From assembly GCA_905211485.1 (NCBI GenBank), contig CAJMAW010000100.1, positions 1-11,622 on the forward strand: 11,622 nt of DNA, in the 5' to 3' direction. Positions 5,864 through 11,622 of this stretch are shown piece by piece. The translations under genes and the position numbers were made by a program. Position 1 is the first letter of the stretch; every line of letters begins with the position of its first letter. The stretch comes from an uncultured Lentisphaeria bacterium. Lineage in GTDB: Bacteria > Verrucomicrobiota > Lentisphaeria > Victivallales > UBA1829. The notes beneath the pieces are model-generated. The model ran no database searches, was not told the DNA's origin, and saw nothing but the letters and a program-made list of their open reading frames with translations.

Positions 5864-7937
5864 GATGGAGTTTCTCCTTCTCTTTTCCCTTTCCCCCGGA
5901 CCGGAGGATCAGTCCCGCGCGCAGTGCCAGGAGCGCCAGAGCCGCCAGGAGGAACATCCAGGCGTCGTCCCTGCGCAGAAGCCGTGCTCCGATGGAATTC
6001 GCAAGCGCTCCGCCTCCCGGAGCGATTTCGGCTTCCGCTCTTCCGGAAACCGATCCGGAAAGATCGGATTCCTCCGGAGAAACGCGCAGAACGGAAAGCA
6101 TTCCCAGATCTTTCCCCGTTTTCCCGTCGGAGACTCGGTACAAGCCGGGCGCATCCGGAAGAAATTTCCCTTTCCCCTCCCGAAGAGGCACGTGCGCGCT
6201 CCTCTCCTCATCATCCGAGGGAAACAGCGAGCCTTCCCCTTCATTTGTTCCTTCTCTTGTCTTTTCTTCCGCTTCTTTCGGCGGCTTCTTACCCCGCTTT
6301 TCCATTGCCGGATTCCCGTTTCTTCCGCTTTTTTCGGCGGCAGAGAATGCCGCGGGACGGATTTCCAGGACCTCTCTTCCCGGGAAACAGCATTCGACAA
6401 TTTCACCCTGTCTGAGATTCCTTGCCGCAAAGCCCTCCATGTCCTTTTTCCGGAGCTCCATGAGATTCCTCATGAGAAGCGGCCAGAGCGCCGTCCTGTG
6501 GAGATTCGACCGTTCCGGAATGTAATTCATCAGGAAAGCCTTCGGGGCTCCGGGCAGGAGAATTTCCCCCAGAAGAGGCACTCCGCCGCAGGAGAGCAGC
6601 GGAACGGCCTTCCGTGAACTCTCCCGAGAAAAAATCCCGGGAACAGCCGCCCAGCGGAAAAAATCCCGGAAGGAAAGATCCTTCAGAAGCGGATGTCCCT
6701 TCTCCGGAATATAGGGACCATGAAAGATTTCAGCTTTTTCCGGATCTCCGGAAAGGAAAAGCATTTTCCATGCGCCGGGGACCGGAATGCCTGCGGGATT
6801 GTCCGTCAGAATCAGATGCGCCTTGTCCGGGGAGGAACGCAGAGCCTCCGGTTCGAGGGCGCGGAGAGTCTTTTCCGCAAGAGATTCCAGAGGGGAATTC
6901 TTCCGGAAATCAAGTCCGATCCTCAGCGGCGGACAGGCGTCTGAAAGGAGGATGACGGAATCATCGTCGGCCAGAGCGCCTCCAGGACTCAGCCTTACGA
7001 GAAAAGGAGCCGGCGTCATGCGCGGAAAACGGAAGACGGCATGCACCCTTTCCCGTGCTTCCGCGGAAAGTTCCTGCTCCGCCACAGGAAGTCCGGAAAA
7101 GGCCTCCGCATCCTGTCCCTCGAAAAAAGAGAGTTTCAAACGGACGGGGGAATCGGAGAAATTGACCGCTTCCACAAAGAACTCCTCCTGGAAATTCTCA
7201 TAATCACGCCGTCTGGAGGCATTGACAATTCCATAATTCGTTTCATATCCACCGACGGCCCGCCAGTCCACTTCCGGCGGCTTCTTCCATCTGCTTCCAT
7301 TCCCCCCATCCCCCCCTTCTTCTTTTCCTTCTTCCCCTCCATTCATCAGGGAGGAATCCTTTCTGACCCGTTCCGGCATGAAATCACAGAAAAAGAGGAT
7401 TCTTCCTTTGCCGGAAGCAATCAGGGAAGCCAGGGCGAAACTTTTCCTGAAGTCGTGGGCTCCGTGGCGGGGAGTCCAGCTCTCGATCCGGGAGAGGGCT
7501 TCTTCCCAGGAGATCGGGACAAGATTCGCAGCAACGGGATGCGGACCTGTGAAAATCAGCACGATTCCATCCTGTTTCCCCGCCTTCGCCATGGTAAGGA
7601 ACTCTTTCCTGACGGCTTCCTTCACGGATTCCCTGCCCATCGAGGCGGAACTGTCCAGAATGATCACGATTTTTTCCGCTCTTTCCGCATCCGAACAGCC
7701 CGGCCCCGCCGCTGCGCAGACCAGACAGGAGGCGGCAAGCAGTTCCAGCAACAGAAGAAGATTGTTTTCCAGACGGGAAAAGCGCCTCCCTTCCCCTGCC
7801 GATACTCCGGGCGAACGCCAGAGAAAGAGCGCGCTCACTTCCTTCCTGCGGTATCTCCGCCTGAGCCAGTATAGCGCCAGAATGGCTACAGGGAAAAACA
7901 CTCCGCTCCACAGGACAGCCGTCAATGAGAAACTCAT
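5853..7937 (-). CDS. BatA-like membrane protein with vWA domain
   Basis: This 694-residue protein opens with the BatA (aerotolerance-regulator N-terminal) pattern: a membrane helix at about 8-23, then YWLRRRYRRKEVSALFLW, and a second helix at about 58-77. A vWA domain follows (about 92-190) with DSSASMG at 95-101 and Asp185 in FFCDFMPE. The usual MIDAS threonine is not evident; the matching segment reads GAHDF near 159-163, so metal binding may be altered. A glycine/glutamate-rich insert at about 198-217 and a charged insert at about 535-585 break the family pattern. A last membrane helix lies near 660-678. BatA-type proteins are inner-membrane partners of MoxR/DUF58 systems; their molecular task is not settled. 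The start at 7937 has a modest GGGGAAAGG upstream. It is the first gene of the minus-strand operon, and the end overlaps the next start by 11 bases. Confidence 0.83.
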   Translation of the reverse strand: MSFSLTAVLWSGVFFPVAILALYWLRRRYRRKEVSALFLWRSPGVSAGEGRRFSRLENNLLLLLELLAASCLVCAAAGPGCSDAERAEKIVIILDSSASMGRESVKEAVRKEFLTMAKAGKQDGIVLIFTGPHPVAANLVPISWEEALSRIESWTPRHGAHDFRKSFALASLIASGKGRILFFCDFMPERVRKDSSLMNGGEEGKEEGGDGGNGSRWKKPPEVDWRAVGGYETNYGIVNASRRRDYENFQEEFFVEAVNFSDSPVRLKLSFFEGQDAEAFSGLPVAEQELSAEARERVHAVFRFPRMTPAPFLVRLSPGGALADDDSVILLSDACPPLRIGLDFRKNSPLESLAEKTLRALEPEALRSSPDKAHLILTDNPAGIPVPGAWKMLFLSGDPEKAEIFHGPYIPEKGHPLLKDLSFRDFFRWAAVPGIFSRESSRKAVPLLSCGGVPLLGEILLPGAPKAFLMNYIPERSNLHRTALWPLLMRNLMELRKKDMEGFAARNLRQGEIVECCFPGREVLEIRPAAFSAAEKSGRNGNPAMEKRGKKPPKEAEEKTREGTNEGEGSLFPSDDEERSAHVPLREGKGKFLPDAPGLYRVSDGKTGKDLGMLSVLRVSPEESDLSGSVSGRAEAEIAPGGGALANSIGARLLRRDDAWMFLLAALALLALRAGLILRSGGKGKEKEKLHHAS

Positions 7938-8063
7938 GGAAACGCCTTTCCCCGATTCGATTCAACGATTCTGTTCCGCCTGCCGCAGCGGCGGCGCCTC
8001 CCTTCTCTCTCTCCCCCCGCCGTCGTTCGCTCGGGCGATGCCGCAGATGCCGCAGATTCGCAA

Positions 8064-8098
8064 ATTTTAGTAATAAATAAAATAAAATGGGAATACAA
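8064..8098 (-). promoter_or_regulatory. Candidate promoter of the vWA operon
   Basis: In the AT-rich block, the minus strand reads TTGTAT (plus 8093-8098), a 17-base spacer, then TATTAC (8070-8075) directly followed by TAAAAT (8064-8069). These are weak matches to sigma-70 boxes, 3 of 6, 4 of 6 and 5 of 6 respectively, with correct spacing only for the first pair. A leader of about 120 bases would precede the gene at 7937. The call rests mainly on the sharp AT-rich island upstream of the first minus-strand gene. Confidence 0.3.
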
Positions 8099-8299
8099 TC
8101 CTAGATTCCGTTCCGGAGGAACAATACCCCTGGAAAACTCCGATGCAAACGCATGGGCAGTGATTTCCTTTGAATTTTGATTCTGAAAAAGGAAGCAGTT
8201 CCCCCTCCCTCTCAAGCTGTTCTTCTGCAGCTTTCCTGCAGCGAGGGGGGGAGAAAAAAGAGCGCGTGATTCCCCGTCAGGCATTGCGCCGCGCAGTCT

Positions 8300-8323
8300 G
8301 CCGGCGGAAAGGATTCCACCGGC
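8300..8323. other. Intergenic hairpin, 9 pairs with one mismatch and a 4-base loop
   Basis: GCCGGCGGAA (8300-8309) pairs with TTCCACCGGC (8314-8323) across the loop AGGA, with a single C-A mismatch. A competing stem is possible between TGCGCC (8285-8290) and GGCGCA (8321-8326), which uses the same 3' bases. No T tract follows, so it does not look like an intrinsic terminator. It might be a structured leader or simply chance in GC-rich DNA. Confidence 0.35.
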
Positions 8324-8526
8324 GCATGAATTCAGGATCCCCGCCAGAGGGGACTTCTCCGGCATTTTCTCCGGAATCCTTCCGGGAAGGGAGGAAGATC
8401 CGGAAAAATTTTTTCTTTTTTTGCAATTTTTACAATAAACAGACTGGAAAAGACGTTAGAGAAGTGTTACAGGCACCGTAAAAAAACAGGAATCATCTTT
8501 CAACCAGTAGTGGAGAATCCCCTCTT

Positions 8527-9270
8527 ATGAAACAGACTTTTGCACTGCTGCTTGCAGTCTGCCTGACTGCGGGAGCCGCCATCGCACAGGACAATCCTGC
8601 GGACAACAACACGGAAAATCAGGGAAGACGCTCCTCTCAGCGTTTCAGGCAGCGCGGCGGCGAACGGAACGGCAACGGACCCGGTATGATGATGAGAATG
8701 CCCGGTCCTTTCATGAACGGAATGTCTTCCGCACAGGATCCGCGTGCGGAAGCGGAGGCGAAAATCAAGGAGAAATTTCCGGAGGAATATGCGGAAATAG
8801 TCAAGCAGCGCAAGGCCCTGGAGGAAAAGCTACAGGCTCTGGCCGGAAAAGCCGAAGTGAAGCTCCCCCTCTCTGAGGAGGCGAGACGCGAAAAGATGCA
8901 GGAATTCCGCAGCAAATATGCCAAAGAACTTTCCGAAATAGAAACCCTCCGCAAAAGCGATCCCCGTGGAGCCATGGAAAAAATGCGCGCTCTTCTTGAA
9001 AAGGAGGGGCTTGACATGCCGTTCATGTCCGGGCACAGATCTTTCCGCGGACCCGGCTCCGGTGCTTCTGGAGACAAGACTCAGGAGACGGATTCTCCTC
9101 CTCCCCCCCGCGTCAACCGGATGGAGGAAATGCGCGAAGAGCTGAAAGCCAGATATCCGGAAAAATTCGCTCAGGTGGAATCTCTCCGGGAGGAAAACCC
9201 CCGGGAATACCGGAAACAATTCATGGAACTTGTGAAGCAGTACAACCAGGATAAAAATACCGTGAAGTAA
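8527..9270 (+). CDS. Exported charged coiled-coil protein with three internal repeats
   Basis: The 247-residue product has a clear signal peptide (MKQTFALLLAVCLTAGAAIA) with a likely cleavage site before QDN at residue 21. A low-complexity Arg/Gly/Asn/Met-rich stretch (about 33-65) follows. The rest is highly charged and helical, with three copies of one motif: KFPEEYAEIVKQR at 83-95, KYAKELSEIETLR at 130-142 and RYPEKFAQVESLR at 209-221. Copies two and three continue with SDPR and ENPR and a further helix; a proline-rich hinge (PPPPR, 191-195) precedes the third. I do not recognise a named family; the size and charge recall small periplasmic helical proteins such as CpxP/Spy, but their LTxxQ motifs are missing. 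GGAG at 8512-8515 lies 11 bases before ATG 8527. Only 35 bases separate it from the secretion operon, so cotranscription and a link to that machine are plausible. Confidence 0.75.
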   Translation: MKQTFALLLAVCLTAGAAIAQDNPADNNTENQGRRSSQRFRQRGGERNGNGPGMMMRMPGPFMNGMSSAQDPRAEAEAKIKEKFPEEYAEIVKQRKALEEKLQALAGKAEVKLPLSEEARREKMQEFRSKYAKELSEIETLRKSDPRGAMEKMRALLEKEGLDMPFMSGHRSFRGPGSGASGDKTQETDSPPPPRVNRMEEMREELKARYPEKFAQVESLREENPREYRKQFMELVKQYNQDKNTVK

Positions 9271-9305
9271 GTCCGCAGAGTCGGAGGAAGCGGAAGAGGA
9301 AGATC

Positions 9306-10538
9306 ATGCGTCTGGTTCCGGGGAATGAATATTTCATCATCAGTTTTTCATCCGAATGGATGCGCTGCTGCCGTTTCCGGAAAAGGGGGGCGTATTTCCG
9401 TCTGCTGTCCCATGCGTCCGCGTCGGTTGTGTCTGACGGATCGTCCTCCCGTGCCGATGCGCTGCGCCGGGTCCTGAAGGAGACTGGCTGCGGAACGGAC
9501 AGCCGGGTCATTCTCACAGGAGCCCTGCCGGGGGGGATGTTTTTCCGCTGCTCCGGCGTTTCCATGCCTCTGAAGGATCAGAGGAATGCCGTGGAATTTG
9601 AACTGCCGCAGAAGATGCTGAGCGTACCTCCGGACTGCCGGATCCAGTTTCTGCCTCTGGAAACAGCAGGCACCCTTCCCGGCGATGAAATCGAAATGAA
9701 CGTATATGCCTTCCCCGGATCCGGCATGGACAGACTCGCCGCCCTGCTGACACAGGCCCGATGCAAAGCGGATGAGTTTCTGTATCCTCTGATTGCTCTG
9801 GAAGCCGATGATCCGCCGGTTCTGCTTCCGGAACTGGAAAAGGATTTCTGTTTCGGCGGAGGTCAGTGGAAAGTCCCTCCGGCCGGGCGGAAGGAGATGG
9901 CGGAGGCGTGGAAGGAAAAGTTTGCTGCATGTCTGCAGCTTCCGGAAGGATTCCGGACGGAGGAATATCTGGCCTGTCTGCTGGTCATGCGTGCCCTGCA
10001 GTCGTCGGCGCTGAAGCGGAATGAGGGGGGAGTCCGTGTACTTCCCGCCGCACTCCGTCCCAGCCGCTACCGTTTCCATCTGTTCATCACGATTGTGCTT
10101 CTTGTGCTGATCGCCGGAGTGGCGGTGCATGATCTCGCTGGGGCGTGCATGAGCCGTTATGAGGAATACAGGGCTCTTGCGGCGGAAAGGAACCGTCTCC
10201 AGCGGAAGACCTCCGAACTGAAGGCCAAACGGAAAAATTCCGAAAAGGAATGGAAGGAACTCGGGAGGGTAACCAAACTCAAGGCGGGGGAACACGATCT
10301 GCTCGGCACGCTTGCGGATCTGACGGAAGTCCTGCCCCCGGATGTCCTGGTGACAAGCCTGCGTCTGAATGAAAGCACCCTCAGCCTCACCCTGCAGACG
10401 GAATCCGAAACCCTGAACCTCCCCCAGACCCTGCGCAGACTCTCCCGCTGGAAAATCGGACAGCTTCAGCAGAGAAGAATGGACGATACCGTGCAGATGA
10501 TCACCCTCACCCTGATTCCATCGGAGGCTTCGGAATGA
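9306..10538 (+). CDS. GspL-like / PilM-PilN fusion secretion platform protein
   Basis: This 410-residue protein has a cytoplasmic N-terminal half resembling the GspL/PilM actin-like fold. It includes LPGGMFFRCSGVSMPL followed by AVEFELPQKM (residues about 74-104), the pattern by which GspL/PilM proteins align; ATP-binding loops are not obvious, as in GspL. A single membrane helix (about 257-279) leads into a coiled coil (about 284-325) rich in Lys and Glu. The C-terminal 80 residues (LTEVLPPDVLVTSLRLNE, then LTLQTESETLNL) match the periplasmic ferredoxin-like domain of PilN/GspL. In type II secretion and type IV pili these proteins couple the cytoplasmic ATPase to the inner-membrane platform. 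ATG 9306 has AGAGGAAG just upstream. The end overlaps the next gene by four bases (ATGA). The single-chain layout favours GspL over separate PilM and PilN. N-terminal sequence similarity is low, so the subtype is uncertain. Confidence 0.7.
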   Translation: MRLVPGNEYFIISFSSEWMRCCRFRKRGAYFRLLSHASASVVSDGSSSRADALRRVLKETGCGTDSRVILTGALPGGMFFRCSGVSMPLKDQRNAVEFELPQKMLSVPPDCRIQFLPLETAGTLPGDEIEMNVYAFPGSGMDRLAALLTQARCKADEFLYPLIALEADDPPVLLPELEKDFCFGGGQWKVPPAGRKEMAEAWKEKFAACLQLPEGFRTEEYLACLLVMRALQSSALKRNEGGVRVLPAALRPSRYRFHLFITIVLLVLIAGVAVHDLAGACMSRYEEYRALAAERNRLQRKTSELKAKRKNSEKEWKELGRVTKLKAGEHDLLGTLADLTEVLPPDVLVTSLRLNESTLSLTLQTESETLNLPQTLRRLSRWKIGQLQQRRMDDTVQMITLTLIPSEASE

Positions 10539-11203
10539 TAAAACCCCAGTCTCTGAAAGCCTTGATGAAGACTCCCGCCGGCTATACGCTCCTGGTCTGT
10601 CTTCTCCTGATTCTGTGCAGCTGGATCTATCTGTTTTTCCAGTTCACCGGCGAGGCTGGCAACCTCTTCCCCGGCGACCAGGAAATCAGCGCTCTTAAAA
10701 CCGAACTGGAAAAAGCCCGGACCGACTGTGATGCCGAAGAAGAAAAGATGCGCGCGGCTGAATCCCTGAAGAAACTCTATGCCGATCAGTGCGCCCGCTA
10801 CTGGAAGGATGAAGCCTTCGGCGATGTGGAAACTTCCATGCGCGAACGGATTGCCGGGGCGGCTTCGGGAAGGGGTGTCCGCTTGAACAGTCTGGGATCG
10901 GTCCGGACCAGCCGCATCAACGGGGAACTCTCCTATGCGGAAATCGAAGTGTCGCTCTCCGACGGCTTTGAAGACATCATGAATCTGATTGCCGGAATCG
11001 CGGAACTGAAACCTGAACTCTCCTGGAGAAGGATCGACATCCGGCCTGAATTTCGCCGTACTCCCCCTCCCGGCCGGGCCGAATCCGGAGGAACTGTGCA
11101 GGCGGAGGATACCGAACAGAAGTTCCGCTTCTCCGGGACGCTCCGGGTCATCTGCGTGGAAGACCAAAGCACAACCCAGGAAACGGAGGCAAGCGCACAA
11201 TGA
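10535..11203 (+). CDS. PilO/GspM-like inner-membrane platform protein
   Basis: The 222-residue product has a short cytoplasmic N-terminus, one membrane helix (about 16-36), a coiled coil with Glu/Lys heptads (about 50-82), and a periplasmic alpha/beta domain from about 97. The latter contains RERIAGAASGRGVRLNSLG and a strand-helix pattern YAEIEVSLSDGFEDIMNLIAGI. This matches the PilO/GspM layout: a helix anchor followed by a ferredoxin-like domain in which the conserved helix holds the phrase for stepwise beta-strand pairing. PilO/GspM dimerises with PilN/GspL. A proline/glycine-rich linker (about 177-187) splits the last strands, unlike most family members. Both ends use ATGA overlaps, so it is translationally coupled with its neighbours. 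The identity rests on topology, size and gene order more than on sequence. Confidence 0.72.
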   Translation: MIKPQSLKALMKTPAGYTLLVCLLLILCSWIYLFFQFTGEAGNLFPGDQEISALKTELEKARTDCDAEEEKMRAAESLKKLYADQCARYWKDEAFGDVETSMRERIAGAASGRGVRLNSLGSVRTSRINGELSYAEIEVSLSDGFEDIMNLIAGIAELKPELSWRRIDIRPEFRRTPPPGRAESGGTVQAEDTEQKFRFSGTLRVICVEDQSTTQETEASAQ

Positions 11204-11622
11204 GAGCAGGTTTGATCATTCTGAACGTCTTTCTGATCACCGTCATTGCCTTCGGGGTTTTCGGGCGCCTGGGCGGGGAGAGGAAAAATACAAGCGTCCA
11301 GGCCGTGAAGAAAAAGGCGAATCGCGCGAAAACAGACTCCCCCGGACAGGAAAAAACGGAAAAAACAAGCGTGGAACGGAATCCGGAAGCCCTTCTTGCC
11401 CAGATCGTCGAACACAATATATTCAACCCGGACCGCTGTCCGAATGCACGCGTCGCAGGACGGCGGAACAATGACAGAATTGAAATGACTCTGGTCGGGA
11501 CCTTTGTCATCGGCACTCATTCCGGAGCGATCATTCTCCAGAAGAACAGCAGTCTCAATTCCATGCAGAACGCCAGACGGCTGATGATGCCGGGCGGTGC
11601 GCCTGGTTTTCCCCCCGGTGCA
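11200..11622 (+). CDS. GspC-like (type II secretion) protein, N-terminal 141 residues, cut by window edge
   Basis: ATG 11200 overlaps the previous stop (ATGA). The visible 141 residues start with a membrane helix (about 4-21), then a Lys/Gln/Glu linker and IVEHNIFNPDRCPN at about 69-82, where GspC proteins typically have a short LFGxP-like or NIF segment before the homology region. A beta-rich domain follows: MTLVGTFVIGTHSGAIIL (about 96-113). In GspC this homology region contacts the outer-membrane secretin GspD and connects it to the inner-membrane platform. PilP has a similar architecture but normally carries a lipobox, which is absent. The C-terminus, including any PDZ domain, lies beyond the edge; a secretin gene would be expected next. 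Family call moderate. Confidence 0.65.
   Translation, partial: MRAGLIILNVFLITVIAFGVFGRLGGERKNTSVQAVKKKANRAKTDSPGQEKTEKTSVERNPEALLAQIVEHNIFNPDRCPNARVAGRRNNDRIEMTLVGTFVIGTHSGAIILQKNSSLNSMQNARRLMMPGGAPGFPPGA

Larger units (their letters stand above)
7938..8526. other. 589-base divergent intergenic region, no convincing gene
   Basis: This gap separates the minus-strand vWA operon from the plus-strand secretion operon. Two open frames cross it (about 143 residues minus, 103 plus), but both are basic, low-complexity translations without family features and I do not call them. It contains a strongly AT-rich block at 8061-8100 next to GC-rich flanks, two adjacent PstI-type palindromes at 8225-8241, a hairpin at 8300-8323, G and A homopolymers at 8243-8260, and a T-rich block at 8405-8440 that could hold the plus-strand promoter (TACAAT at 8431-8436 resembles a -10 box, with no good -35). 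The palindrome TCCGGA occurs three times (8112, 8370, 8399). Confidence 0.6.

Noticed and set aside
5495..6617. Plus-strand open frames of about 300 residues over the junction of the two vWA genes
   Set aside because: Arg/Ser/Pro-rich translations without motifs, antisense to well-supported coding sequence.
7934..8365. Minus-strand frame of about 143 residues in the intergenic region
   Set aside because: No family similarity, no ribosome site, odd composition and overlap with the probable promoter of the vWA operon.
8405..8440. T-rich block read as the terminator of an upstream gene
   Set aside because: There is no gene ending here and no stem directly before the T run; a promoter-associated AT block is more likely.
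8170..8481. Plus-strand frame of 103 residues upstream of the exported repeat protein
   Set aside because: Ser/Arg/Phe-biased translation of homopolymer-rich DNA, no signal or domain, and no ribosome site.

Overview
The window is GC-rich (roughly 57-60% by eye), nearly fully coding, and looks like a chromosomal segment of a Gram-negative (diderm) bacterium. A PVC-superphylum organism, possibly of the Lentisphaerota/Victivallales type, is my best guess. The reasons are the pairing of a BatA-like vWA protein with a vWA/GATase-like membrane protein, the GspL/PilMN - PilO - GspC-like secretion operon, and the small secreted charged-repeat protein. The assignment is inference, not proof. No phage, insertion sequence, CRISPR array, tRNA or rRNA is visible.

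Layout. (1) Bases 1-2643, plus strand: a redox/envelope gene string. It holds the C-terminal end of a flavodoxin, a signal-peptide alpha/beta hydrolase cut off just after its nucleophile motif, the 3' part of an antibiotic-biosynthesis-monooxygenase (ABM, YgiN-like) gene joined directly to it, an intact Tat-leader flavoprotein with an Isf-like cysteine cluster, and a Tat-leader DUF362 gene broken by a one-base frameshift. Three of the five genes are damaged, so the locus appears to be decaying (or contains assembly errors). (2) Bases 2644-2830: convergent intergenic gap with a perfect 10-bp inverted repeat. (3) Bases 2831-7937, minus strand: a two-gene operon for large membrane proteins with von Willebrand factor A domains; the genes overlap by 11 bases. 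(4) Bases 7938-8526: a 589-base divergent intergenic region with an AT-rich promoter-like block and several hairpins, but no convincing gene. (5) Bases 8527 to the end, plus strand: a small exported repeat protein followed by three tightly coupled genes for an inner-membrane type II secretion / type IV pilus-like platform (GspL- or PilM/PilN-like, PilO/GspM-like, GspC-like). The last is cut by the window edge.

How they work together. The plus-strand operon at the right end probably builds the cytoplasm-to-inner-membrane part of a secretion or pseudopilus machine; each junction uses ATGA stop-start overlap. The two vWA proteins resemble the membrane partners usually found with MoxR ATPase and DUF58 genes, but neither partner lies in this window. 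The left-hand genes would have formed an exported or membrane-adjacent flavin/iron-sulfur redox module before decay.

Structure beyond genes: the palindrome TCCGGA occurs about 44 times by hand count against about 3-4 expected, including in non-coding sequence. The exported protein at 8527 contains three diverged copies of a charged helical repeat. I did not find a clearly new biological system; the strongest leads are the gene-fusion scar, the hexamer excess, the repeat protein and the orphan vWA pair.
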